A DNA stretch of 41,340 nucleotides from Termitomyces sp. T153 (lineage: Eukaryota; Basidiomycota; Agaricomycetes; Agaricales; Lyophyllaceae): positions 1 to 41,340 of the forward strand of contig JACKQL020000221.1 in assembly GCA_018296165.2 (NCBI GenBank), written 5' to 3'. Below the pieces are notes generated by a model, which saw only the letters and a list, made by a program, of their open reading frames with translations, was not told where the DNA came from and did no database searches. The position numbers and the translations under genes were made by a program. Below, piece after piece: positions 22,041 to 32,600 of the stretch; the stretch's first letter is position 1; the number at the start of each line of letters is the position of its first letter.

Positions 22041-23036
22041 AGCATCCAGCAGAAGCCCATCTGCCCCCACAGTCTATGCCCTCCTCAAGTGTGACTACTT
22101 CAGAGTCTATGGAACTGGACTCTCACAAAGGGACTTCTATGCCCACTATTGCCAACCCAGAGACAACCAAATCAGTTGCCTCTGGCCCTTTGGCTGCAGA
22201 TATATTGACTAACATTGTTACTCCATCTGTCACTGAAGTTGGAACAAGCAGCTCTACTGATATGGCTAACATGATATCCAAGTACTGGGCTGACATGGTG
22301 AGCAACAATGAAGCCTCATCCAGTACCTGCCCCTTCATTACTGCTGACATGTACATTTAGGCTTGTGTGCTGGTATGAACTCCATCCAATTCACACTCAT
22401 AGAACCAACTGGTCTTCCCTCAGATCTGCCAATGTAGGGACCATTCAGTGGTGCCAGTGCTTGATTTGGGCAGTCAAATGTCTTGTTGTACCAGACAATA
22501 CAAGCACATTTGTTTCTTCCTAGGCAATTACTAGACCATTACTAGGCCATTCTAGGTATTTATCTTGTGAGAACAGCACAAAGAGTCATATTTTTCATCT
22601 CATTTTCTCTGAATTTTCCCCACTCTGGTTCCTGTGAGTACTAACTGGGCAGAGGCATGTTGCATGCCCCATTTTATTTGTCATTGGCTGACACACAAAT
22701 ATTGTTCTAGATAAAAAAAGAGTACAGCATCCCTGTTCAGAGTTACAGCAACCTTTTTCAGAGTTGTTGTCCTTAATTCAATGTTTATATCAAGGCAGAA
22801 GAGCACAGACTGAGAGAAAATGCTGACAGAATGTAATGATGAGGTTGAAGCAACAAGTATCTACCTGCCTGTCTCTGTGTCATGCTATAATGAAAACATA
22901 TGGCAGAAATGTGAAGGATTCTAACTCTTCAGCTCACAGATAGACAAACATAGATCTGCATTCCAATCAAAGATTTTGATATTTGACACAACAATGGACA
23001 GATGTGAGTGGGAAACCAAACAAGTTGTAGGGCAAG

Positions 23037-23548
23037 TCATATATGCCACTTCCAAATGACCTCAAACAGTTTCTCAACATCATCCTCTTCATCTCCCAGC
23101 ACCCCAGAGGGCCCAGGCCTAAGCCAAAAAGCACCTTTAATTGAGGGTGGGTAATAACCAGCATACTCCCAATCAATGATTGCATTGATCTTATGGGTCT
23201 CTTGTTGACAATGATGTTGTGCTGGGATAGGTCTCCATGAATAAAAACAAACTCAGGAGTGTCTGATTCCTGGAATTTGAAGACCTTGTCAAATGGTACT
23301 TGGGAGTGAAGGCAATAAGGCAAACAGGCATGACCAGTGATCCCACCCATCACATTGGACTTGAGGGAACACAGCTGTTGTCTATATCCTTCCAGCTCCT
23401 CCAGTATAGCACCCTGTTTAGCAAAAGGAACTTGAGTCAGTTCTATTCTGGGAATAACATCTATAATAACATAGTAGTGTCTGTGGTCTTCAAATGAACA
23501 TTGGATGTGAGGAAGGGGGATAGTTGTATTTGCCTTGAGGAATGCAAT
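23037..23548 (-). pseudogene. Phosphotransferase-family (APH/choline-kinase-like) gene, truncated and frameshifted
   Basis: On the minus strand the sequence reads AFLKANTTIPLPHI, then HYYVIIDVIPR, and the catalytic loop FVFIHGDLSQHNIIV (HxDxxxxN). In a neighbouring frame it continues with INAIIDWEYAGYYPPSIKGA, the metal-binding IxDW segment, and ends WKWHI before a TGA at 23037-23039. One small indel between NKRP and KINAI (near 23190) splits the catalytic loop from the DW motif. The 5' end stops exactly where the LTR begins at 23549, and the nucleotide-binding N-lobe is absent. Known members phosphorylate small molecules; many fungi carry dozens of such genes. The sequence beyond the LTR does not continue it, so the missing half was lost. 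Confidence 0.82.
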
Positions 23549-24686
23549 TGTCACGACCCGTTCCCCGAAACCCTGCACATCGTTCATCAAACCCCCGAAC
23601 CCCCAAAAGGACCCCCAATGCTCCGCCGAACTTCCGCCCATGCCCCGCGCATACTTCGGCTAACTCCGACGCCCCCCCCGGCTAACTCCGACGGCCCCCT
23701 GGCCAACTTCGGTGCCTGCCCCGCAGCCACTGACACTTACCCTGGGCTTCCCGAACCCCGAGAACCACCCCCGCTGTTCCCGATCTTCGCCCCCCATCAT
23801 TAACTCAACACCCTGCTTCCTCCGACCTATTCCGGAGTATCACGACGACCTCGGGGCAACCCACGTTCTCCAATGATCCCATCAACGTATCAGCGCGGCA
23901 CGATCTTCGATCACAACCGACACCCGCCCACTCCGTCAAGCCCCGCCAAGCCCCGCCGCCACAGCCGACGTACCCCGAAGTCCTCTGGTAGTCAGTATAT
24001 AAGTCATCGAGTAGCTCTTCGTACTCTAGTCTTGATATTGCTTAACGTTACCTATGGTCTGATTGTTTCCTTTTCGTGTTTTGTGTTTCATGTCCCAGTT
24101 TCTCGGTCTTATCTCAGTCTCCCGGTCTTATCTCAGTCTCCCGGTCTTGTCTTGTTTCCATTTCGTTATCATTCTCGTTATCGTTTCGTATCCCCACTCG
24201 AATCTACTCCTGTTCCATATTGTCTCGTCCGACGCTGTCTCGGTGACTCCGTCAGACCATTGTGCCCAAGTCTTCATCAACCTTAACGACCTCACGAACT
24301 CCGCGATTACGATTACGAACCCCGACACTCCTTTACCAGGTCCGAACCCCACTCTTCGCTCGGTCCCGGACTCCATCAGCTCCAAATGATCTCCCATCAA
24401 ACCCCGGCTCCGTCCCCATGGATCACACAGCCACCTACTCCCTTGCTTCCGCAAATCTCCCGTACGGCCTTCTGCCTGAACCCCGCCAAGACCGTCTTGT
24501 TTCCCCACAATCCGACTTCTCCGGACCTTCCCGGATCTGTCTGGATCACATCTCCCCAGCTACCCGCGCAAGCCACCAGGGCCCGGAATGTCTTCGAGTG
24601 TTCGGTTACCAATGCAGGGGAATCACACCCGCCTAGTAAGGACTCGCCCAGTGCAGCTGAGCCCCCGAGGTCAGCGGAACCTGACA
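23549..24686 (+). repeat. LTR 1 (5' LTR of element A)
   Basis: It starts TGTCACGACCCG and ends CGGAACCTGACA, so it has TG..CA ends. It matches LTR 2 (28494-29635) almost throughout, with a few substitutions and a 12-nt insertion near 23866, and matches LTR 3 in inverted orientation. A TATATAA box and the predicted transcript start lie inside. It cuts off the phosphotransferase pseudogene on its left. Confidence 0.95.
23996..24039 (+). promoter_or_regulatory. Promoter and predicted transcript start (start of R) in LTR 1
   Basis: TATATAA at 23996-24002 is followed 32 bp after its first base by AGTCTTGATATT (24028-24039). The same spacing of 32 bp separates the two in LTR 2 (28930 and 28962), LTR 3 (minus, 32682 and 32650) and LTR 4 (minus, 40920 and 40888). 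The conserved distance and the complementarity to the primer-binding site mark this as the 5' end of the element RNA. Confidence 0.8.
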
Positions 24687-24687
24687 T

Positions 24688-24699
24688 AATATCAAGACT
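24688..24699 (+). promoter_or_regulatory. Primer-binding site of element A, complementary to its own RNA start
   Basis: AATATCAAGACT lies one base after the 5' LTR. It is the exact reverse complement of AGTCTTGATATT at the predicted RNA start (24028-24039). It does not begin with TGG as a tRNA-primed site would. This is the arrangement known from Tf1 of fission yeast, where the first bases of the RNA act as the primer. Confidence 0.82.
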
Positions 24700-26985
24700 C
24701 TACCTTACCCCGTCTGTGATGCCCGCATTACCTCCGCACACACGATCAAATAACTCCGATGTCTATGGTCTACCCGTGCCGGGGAACCCTTATAATTCAT
24801 ATGGCCCCGCCCAATTTGCCGAGGCACATTGAGTCGCGGATCCGACACCAAACGTCCCCTCCGCTCCGGTTACTTTCATACAACGGCTCCCCCCACGGAC
24901 ACCCTCCCCAACTCACACCCAACCCCTCGCGCAAACCGTCAAATCATCTTCCACCCCACCCTTACCCTCTCCGCCAACCCTGTTCCCTCACACAAAGTTG
25001 ACCCCCGACGTCACCCAAAGAACAGCATTCCAAAACCCAGCGACCACCCGACCCAATGAGCGACAATGTCCCCGGCCCCGACAACCCTCCGACAAACAAT
25101 ACCACCAACTCGCCGCGAGACAGTCACCCATTGTGCAAAGGATCGCCAGCCACGATGAGACCACTGAGAACGCGCTTCCCCGAAGCCCGCCTGTGGATCC
25201 ACCAACCCACCAGCAACCAAGAACCTCAGACCTAGGCCAGGCTCCAACCATGACCTGCGTCCGGACCTCGATCGATCGGCCGTCACCTCCGCCCAACAAA
25301 TGAAGGGGCCCCGACCTCCCTGACCCGACCCCGACAACCCCGGAACAAGACCAAAACATCCCCGAGCCTCTAGACGTTAATAAGAAGAACCACGGCACCC
25401 CACTCCCGACAAGGGACAACTCCGGACCACGCCGCTATTTCACCACCCTCCCCTACACAATCCGGAGCCCCCGACAATGAGGACCCTGGACGCCAAAACC
25501 CCCCCGCATGCCACCCCCGAGCTTAAACTCCACCACCAGACTACGCCACCTCCCACGAAGGAATCCCCAGCATAGGAGCCACCCCGAACTAACTATAGGA
25601 AAAAGGACCCTATACGAAGTAGTTCCCTGAGTACTCTAAATTCGCTGACATGTTCACATAAGGGAGGGAGAAGCCCCACCATCACCCAGAAAACGACGAT
25701 GGGCCGTTTAAGCGACCCGACGACCCAAAGGGCACACGCTCCGATATTCTCAAGGGACCTCCCCCACCTGGCTCGACGACCCAAACAACCCCGTGCCAGC
25801 CTAAAACTGTCCCACCCAGACCCCTCCAAACCCTTCAACACAGCTCCGGACCCTGGCGACACGACTCCAGGGCCTCCGCTCCGACCACGACATTTGACCA
25901 AGAAAACTCATGGCGCCAGCTCGACAATGATGCCCTGGTAGCCCCAACCCCACGACAAAAATCACCACCCGCCCTGAATCCCGTCCCTACACCGGAATAT
26001 GTCCGCCGAACAGGGACCACATCATCGGAGCCTCCAGAAGAGCGGGCAGTGCCTCTCCCCACTGCCACCCCCACACTTACAACAATCTCCGGGCCGCTCC
26101 GGAACACGAATGAAGAGCAGCCTCGACCCTGCCGCATCTCCCGGGGAACCCTACTCCAGTGCCTCCCCGCGGCCGACCTCCCCGCCGCCCCAACAACCAT
26201 GAACAACCAACAAACCCCCACCAAGTGACCCTTGAGTCGACTCCGGGACCACCCACTTCTCCCCGATGAGGGAACCACCGACCCCCGAACCTCCGAACTC
26301 GAGGAAGTATTAGAACTACGTAAGACCCCCTTTGTCCGCCTCGGGCTTACCTTTGGTCAGGGAAGCAATATCATGTAGATGATCCGGAACCCCGAATTTC
26401 GGCCCCGGACCCGAAGGAACTGGTTGGGACTGATCACCCCGCATTCCACCTCCTCGGTCATTGACACTCCGGAGCACACCAAAGCGCCACCTGAAGCATG
26501 CCCGCCCACAGACGCAACACTCCGGAACACAACCTCGACCCGGACCAACTATACCGCGAGGACGAACCTCGCCTCACCCAACCCCGCCAATGAAAAAGGC
26601 CCCGCCGCCCCCGCCACCAGTGCCAGCATAAGGGCCAGACCATGGGGAGACCCCCATTACCCCCCGCCAACCGCACCGCCAAGACAACTAAAGCCCCAAA
26701 CCCGTTGGGCACCGTGAAGAAAAATTCGAAGGCCCACCCTCCACTACCAATATGGCGCACGTCCCCTACAACCCCAGTCGGAATTTCCGAGAATCGAACT
26801 CAACGACACCGCCTGAAATGCCGGGGACCCCCACCGAAGAACTCCCGCCACCCCCGCCAGACCTCGGGAGCCCTCCTGCGATGCCCCGCCCCGTCCCGAC
26901 AAACCCCGGGACTAGCCAGCGCAGACGGCACTAGCGGGCGTAACCCCCGCCTCTGGACTCACTAGGGATTCAACTTCCTCTCACA
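24700..26985 (+). pseudogene. Decayed gag-like internal region of element A
   Basis: Right after the primer-binding site a short frame opens at an ATG near 24719 with VYGLPVPGNPYNSYGPAQFA, which parallels YGQPILENSYAPFYLGPFAD at the start of element B's gag. Beyond this the region is Pro/Thr/Arg-rich in all frames and broken by many stops; it carries no RT, protease or integrase motif. A trace reading YEVVPEYSKFADMFT near 25612 resembles the pre-RT linker. The final 100 bases match the end of element B's pol. The same region is repeated in inverted orientation in element C (31974-29636), also broken. Confidence 0.65.
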
Positions 26986-27152
26986 CCCCTGCGTGTTTCG
27001 CTTACTTCGCCCTCATACAAAACTAAAATCTTACTTCACACGCCCAGGGACCAAGAAAACACATGTTCGCGTACAAAAAGAATTATTCTATATACAATAG
27101 GCGGGGAAGGCAGCAAGTCCGAGAGCGACAAGAAACGAGGCTCACACCCATC

Positions 27153-28283
27153 TCACTCCCTCCCCGGACCCCCCGGCAACCCAACCCCCAGGTCGACCTC
27201 CATCTGAGCCCGCACCACCGCTAGGATCTCCGCCAACCCCGGCAATGCCTCCCCCGCGTCGGCCGCCACCTCCCACCACGATCCCGGGGCCACCGCATTG
27301 CGCCGCCGATGCCCCGCCAGCAACCTCTCCAACCGCGCCATCCCCTGCTGCAACTCCGGAGGCTGGACTGCGGACCCCTGCGTCAACCCGTCCTGAATCG
27401 ATGCGAACGCCGCGGAGGCACCATCCAAGAGGACCCGATGCTCCCGCACCCAGCCTAAACTCAGAAAATGAACCGTCAATAACGAACGGGGGAACAGGAG
27501 ACAACTCACGAAGGATCCCCGCGCGACCCGAGGCGGCCTCGTTGGCCAACCAATCCTCCCTCCGCCTCGCCGCCTCCAGCTCCGCCCACAACGCATCCCC
27601 CTCCGGAACTCGTCCCCGCCCCTCCGCTTCCCCCGCGGGCTGCCCCTCCACCTGCGCCAGACGCTCCCGCAGACCCCGCACCTCTAGCGCTCGCTCCGTC
27701 GCCACGCGCACCGAAGTATTCCTCTCCCGCTCCATCACTTCCTTCTCCGTCCGCGCCGCGTCACGATCCTCCCTCGCCCGTCGGAGCTCACCCTCCCGTA
27801 CTGCCAACGACGTCGTCAAGGCCTCCACCTGCTTGCGAAGGAAGACCTCCGTGATTGAAGGAATCGGCGCGGGGGGACTCGACGACCGCTCCGAGGGGAC
27901 GCCCGGGACAGGAGAAAAGAGGGAGGACTCCGGAGGCCCCGCCGACAACTCGCGCCCACGCGGCCTCTTGCTGGGTCCCGCCCCCGAGGGTGGGGAAGCT
28001 CGACGCTTCCCCCGAACCATCGCCGAGGACGCCCCCTTCCCCTTTGGCACCGCGGGACGAAACTTGGTCCGCTTCGGAACCCCCGGAAAATCCACCACTA
28101 CTACTACGGACGATTCTACAGGAACCCCGTCAACCATCCCGAAAGGAAAAGTCGACAACACTTACGACTCCGGTCCCTAACGCTACCCCGGCGCCGACGC
28201 TCGAACTCCTCACCCCCACTGTCATACACCACCACCTCGTCTAAATCGGCGGGAGAAGCCACTGGAACGCTGGGGGAAGACAT
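27153..28283 (-). CDS. Opposite-strand spliced gene inside element A (coiled-coil, basic, function unknown)
   Basis: Three exons: 28283-28166, 28115-27510 and 27454-27153. The introns are 50 nt (GTAAGT donor, CTGTAG acceptor, GTTGACG branch-like word) and 55 nt (GTGAGT donor, TTTAG acceptor). The joined frame is intact for 341 residues. It begins MSSPSVPVASPADLDEVVVY with an acidic patch (residues 15-31), then a basic Pro-rich part with GKRRAS and KRPRGRE (likely nuclear signal, about 72-95), a strong coiled coil (about 127-197, QVEALTTSLAVREGEL), a second helical part (ELEAARRREDWL), and a C-terminal domain starting REHRVLLDGASAAFASIQDG and containing MARLERLLAGHRRR. Codons in the coil and C-terminal domain show no breaks, unlike the decayed sense-strand region. 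A C-terminal paralogue fragment lies at the same place in element B. I know of no function; similar uncharacterised proteins seem common in Agaricomycete repeats. Confidence 0.82.
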
Positions 28284-28480
28284 GACGAAATTTGGGAAAC
28301 CCCGGGGCACGCCCAAAGCTTTTAATTGATTGAGGAGGACCCTGACGAAACGGCGGCCGCGCTTCGACTTCGTCTCCCACGCCGCTATCACTCGCTGCGG
28401 ATTGATCAATATTGCTCGGCTTCGACTCCCACGCCCCGCCGATCCCCGTCCTGCCCCGCGTCTCGAAGGGTCTCGACGCT

Positions 28481-28490
28481 GAAAGGGGGG
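28481..28490 (+). promoter_or_regulatory. Polypurine tract of element A
   Basis: GAAAGGGGGG ends three bases before LTR 2. This is the usual primer site for plus-strand DNA synthesis and confirms that LTR 2 is the 3' LTR of an element reading on the plus strand. Confidence 0.8.
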
Positions 28491-28493
28491 TGA

Positions 28494-29635
28494 TGTCACG
28501 ACCCGTTCCCCGAAACCCCGCACATCGTTCATCAAACCCCCGAACCCCCAAAAGGACCCCCAACGCTCCGCCGAACTTCCGCCCATGCCCCGCGCCTACT
28601 TCGGCTAACTCCGACGCCTCCCCGGCTAACTCCGACGGCCCCCTGGCCAACTTCGGTGCCTGCCCCGCAGCCACTGACACTTACCCTGGGCTTCCCAAAC
28701 CCCGAGAACCACCCCCGCTGTTCCCGATCTTCGCCCCCCATCATTAACTCAACACCCTGCTTCCTCCGACCTATTCCGGAGTATCACGACAACCTCGGGG
28801 CAACCCGCGATCCCATCAACGTATCAGCGCGGCACGATCTTCGATCACAACCGACACCCGCCCACTCCGTCAAGCCCCGCCAAGCCCCGCCGCCACAGCC
28901 GACGTACCCCGAAGTCCTCCGGTAGTCAGTATATAAGTCATCGAGTAGCTCTTCGTACTCTAGTCTTGATATTGCTTAACGTTACCTATGGTCTGATTGT
29001 TTCCTTTTCGTGTTTCGTGTTTCGTGTCCCATTCTCCTTACTCTCAGTCTCCCGGTCTTATCTCAGTCTCCCGGTCTTATCTCAGTCTCCCGGTCTTGTC
29101 TTGTCTCCATTTCGTTATCGTTCTCGTTATCGTTTCGTATCTCCACTCGAATCTACTCCTGTTCCATATTGTCTCGTCCGACGCTGTCTCGGTGACTCCG
29201 TCAGACCATTGTGCCCAAGTCTTCATCAACCCTAACGACCTCACGAACTCCGCGATTACGATTACAAACCCCGACACTCCTTTACCAGGTCCGAACCTCA
29301 CTCTTCGCTCGGTCCCGGACTCCATCAGCTCCAAATGATCTCCCATCAAACCCCGGCTCCGTCCCCATGGATCACACAGCCACCTACTCCCTTGCTTCCG
29401 CAAATCTCCCGTACGGCCTTCTGCCTGAACCCCGCCAAGACCGTCTCGTTTCCCCACAATCCGACTTCTCCGGACCTTCCCGGATCTGTCTGGATCACAT
29501 CTCCCCAACTACCCGCGCAACCCACCTGGACCCGGAACGTCTTCGAGTGTTCGGTTACCAATGCAGGGGAATCACACCCGCCTAGTAAGGACTCGCCCAG
29601 TGCAGCTGAGCCCCCGAGGTCAGCGGAACCTGACA
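28494..29635 (+). repeat. LTR 2 (3' LTR of element A)
   Basis: It is a near copy of LTR 1 with the same TGTCACGACCCG start and CCTGACA end. It carries TATATAA at 28930-28936 and AGTCTTGATATT at 28962-28973. Immediately to its right begins the inverted internal region of element C, which stops abruptly at this border. Confidence 0.95.
29042..29098 (+). repeat. 19-bp minisatellite in the transcribed leader of the LTRs
   Basis: Three head-to-tail copies of TCTCAGTCTCCCGGTCTTA lie about 70 bp after the predicted RNA start in LTR 2. Similar arrays occur in LTR 1 (about 24103-24152) and, inverted, in LTR 3 (about 32529-32585), but not in LTR 4. Confidence 0.9.
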
Positions 29636-32600
29636 GCATCACAGGAGGGCTCCCGAGGTCCGGCGGGGGTGGTGGGAGTTCTCCAGTGGGGGTTCCCGGC
29701 ATTTCGGGTGGTGTCATTGAGTTCAATTCTTGGAAATTCTGACTGGGGGTGTAGGGGACGTGCGCCGTGTTGGTATTGGAGGGTGGGCCTTCGAATCTTT
29801 TACGGTGCCCAACAGGTTCGGGGCTTTAGTTGTCTTGGCGGTGCGGTTGGCGGGGGGTAATGGGGTCTTCCCATGGTTTGGCCCTTATGCCGGCACTGGT
29901 GGCGGGGGCGGTGGGGCCTTTTTCATTGGTGGAGTTGGGTGAGGCGAGGTTCATCCTCGCGGTATAGTTGGTCCAGGTCGGGGTCGTGTTCCGGAGTGTT
30001 GCGTCTGTGGGCGGGCATGCTTTGGGTGGCGCTTTGGTGTGCTCCGGAGTGGTCGATGACCGAGGGGGTAGGATGCGGGGTGATCAGTCCCAACCAGTTC
30101 CTTTGGGTCCGGGGCCGAAATTTGGGGTTCCGGATCATCTATGTGATATTGCTCTCCTGACCAAAGGTAAGCCCAAGGCGGACAAAGGGGGTCTTACGTA
30201 TTTCTGATACTTCCTCGAGTTCGGAGGTTCGGGGGTTGGTGGTTCCTTCATCGGGAAGAAGTGGGTGGTCCCGGAGTCGACTCAAGGGTCACTTGGTGGG
30301 GGTTTGTTGGTTGTTCATGGTTGTTGGGGCGGCGGGGAGGTCAGCCGCGGGGAGGCACTGGAGTGGGGCTTCCCCGGGAGATGCGGCAGGGTCGAGGCTA
30401 CTCTTCGTTTGTGTTCCGGAGCGGCCCGGAGATTGTTGCAAGTGTGGGGGTGGCAGTGGGGAGAGGCACTGCCCACTTTTCTGGAGGCTCCGGTGATGTG
30501 GTCTCTGTTCGGGCGGACATATTCCGGTGTAGGGGCGGGATTTGGAGTGGGTGGTGATTTCTGTCGTGGAGTTGGGGCTACCAGGGCATCATTGTCAAGC
30601 TGGCGCCGCGAGTCTTCTTGGTCAAATGTCGTGGTTGGAGCGGGGGCCCTGGAGTCGTGTCGCCAGGGTCCGGAGCTGTGTTGAAGGGTTTGGAGGGGTC
30701 TGGGTGGGACAGTTTTGGGCTGGCGCGGGGTTGTTTGGGTTGTCGAGCCAGGTGGGGGAGGTCCTTTGAGGATATCGGAGCGTGTGCCCATTGGGTCGTC
30801 GGGTCGCTTAAACGGCCCATCGTCGTTTTCTGGATGATGGTGGGGCTTCTCCCTCCCTTATATGAACATGTCAGCGAATTTAGAGTACTTAGGGAACTAC
30901 TTCGTATAGGGTCCTTTTTCCTATAGTTAGTTCGGGGTGGCTCCTATGCTGGGGATTCCTTCGTGGGAGGTGGCGTAGTCTGGTGGTGGGGTTTAAGCTC
31001 GGGGGTGGCATGCGGGGGGTTTTGGCGTCCAGGGTCCTCATTGTCAGGGGCTCCGGATTGTGTGGGGGAGGGTGGTGAAATAGCGGCGTGGTCCGGAGTT
31101 GTCCCTTGTCGGGGTGCTGTGGTTCTCCTTATTAACGTCTAGAGGCTTGGGGATGTTTTGGTCTTGTTCCGGGGTTGTCGGGGTCGGGTCGGGGGAGTCG
31201 GGGCCCCTTCATTTGTTGGGCGGAGGTGACGGCCGATCGATCGAGGTCCGGAAGCAGGTCATGGGGTTGGAGCATAGCCTGGGTCTGAGGTTCTTGTCCT
31301 GTGGTTGGGGTTGTTGGGTCGAGCTTGATTTTGGTGGTTTCGAGGCTAGTTGTCGGAGGGTTTAGTTCCTTGGAGGGGGTCAATAATAGGGTTCGGTGAT
31401 GTTGTTGGTGATTAGTCGCGTTTATCGGTCTGCGGGGTTGCTGGTGGGCCGGTGAATCCACAGGCGGGCTTTGGGGAAGCGCGTTCTCAGTGGTCTCTTC
31501 GTAGCTGGCGATCCCTGCGCAGTGGGTGACTGTTCTGTGGCGGGTTGGCGTTATTGTTGGTTGGAGGGCTGACGCAGTGCCGGAGACCTTGTTACTCGTT
31601 TGATCGGATGGTCGCCAGGCTTTAGGATGTTATTCTTTGGGTGATGTCGGGGTCAACTTTGTGCGAGAGAGCGGAGTTGGCGGAGAGTGTAAGAGTGGGG
31701 TGGAAGATGATTTGACGGTTTGCGCGAGGGGTTGGGAGTTGGGTGTGAGTTGGGGAGGGTGTCCGTGGGGGGAGCCGTTGTATGAAAGTAACCGGAGTGG
31801 AGGGGACGTTTGGTGTTGGATCCACAACTCAATGTGCCTCGGCAAATTGGGCAGGGCCGTACGAATCATAAGGGTTCCCCGGCACGGGTAGACCATAGAC
31901 ATCGGAGTTATTTGATCATGTGTGCGGAGATAATGCGGGCATCATGGACGGGGTAAGGTAGAGTCTTGATATTATGTCAGGTTCCGCTGACCTCGGGGGC
32001 TCAGCTGCACTGGGCGAGTCCTTACTAGGCAGGCGTGATCCCCTTGCACTGGTAACTGAACACTCGAAGACGTTCCGGGCCCTGGTGGCTTGTGCGGGTA
32101 GTTGGGGGAATGTGATCCAGACAGATCCGGGAGGGTCCGGAGAAGTTGGATTGTGACGAGACGAGACGGTCTTGGCGGGGTTCAGGCAGAAGGCCATACG
32201 GGAGATTCGCGGAAGCAAGGGAGTAGGTGGCTGTGTGATCAATGGGAACAGAGCCGGGGTTTGATGGGAGATCATTTGGAACTGATGGAGTCCGGGACTG
32301 AGCAAAGAGTGAGGTTCGGACCTGGTAAAGGAGTGTCAGGGTCCGTAATTGTAATCGCGGAGTTTGTGCGGTCGTTAAGGTCGATGAAGACTTGGGCACA
32401 ATGGTCGGACGGAGTCACCGAGACAGCGTCAGACGAAATGGGATGGGGTTGATATAGGACAAGAGTAGATTCGAATAGAGATACGAAACGATAACAAGAA
32501 TGATAATGAAATGGAGATGAGACAAGACCGGGAGACTGAGATAAGACCGGGAGACTGAGATAAGACCGGGAGACTGAGATAAGGAAACGAGACACGAGAC

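Larger units (their letters stand above)
20131..23036. mobile_element. Decayed transposon block including Ty3/gypsy remnants
   Basis: Composition changes abruptly here: lower GC and very few CG dinucleotides compared with the regions on both sides, as expected of old, methylated and deaminated repeats. The only clear protein trace is a gypsy pol fragment at 21569-21883. A possible polypurine tract followed by TGTAACAG, an LTR-like start, occurs at 22022-22040. An open frame at 22076-22360 (Ser/Thr-rich, 94 codons) falls inside the putative LTR and is not called. No reverse transcriptase or integrase motifs remain. Confidence 0.6.
23549..29635 (+). mobile_element. LTR retrotransposon A (Ty3/gypsy chromovirus derivative, non-autonomous)
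   Basis: The element has a 5' LTR (23549-24686), a primer-binding site directly after it, a decayed gag-like internal region, a short match to the end of pol (about 26890-26980), an intact opposite-strand gene (28283-27153), a polypurine tract (28481-28490) and a 3' LTR (28494-29635). It has no reverse transcriptase, RNase H or integrase, so it would have to be mobilised by a relative such as element B's family. The short segment containing GTAACCCCCGCCTCTGG and AGGGATTCAACT also occurs, on the minus strand, just after the chromodomain in element B (about 33595-33640), which proves that A is an internal-deletion form of the same layout. I see no target-site duplication: the flanks are GCAAT on the left and GCATC on the right. 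Confidence 0.88.

Noticed and set aside
22076..22360. Ser/Thr-rich open frame of 94 codons as a gene
   Set aside because: It lies just after a likely polypurine tract and LTR start in old transposon debris and has no motif.
27245..28180. Plus-strand open frame of 311 codons opposite the spliced gene in element A
   Set aside because: It is low-complexity Pro/Ser/Arg sequence mirroring the coiled-coil exons; splice sites, phase and the paralogue in element B support the minus strand instead.
29042..29098. Short direct repeats as a CRISPR-like array
   Set aside because: Head-to-tail 19-bp units without spacers, within a eukaryotic LTR; it is a minisatellite.
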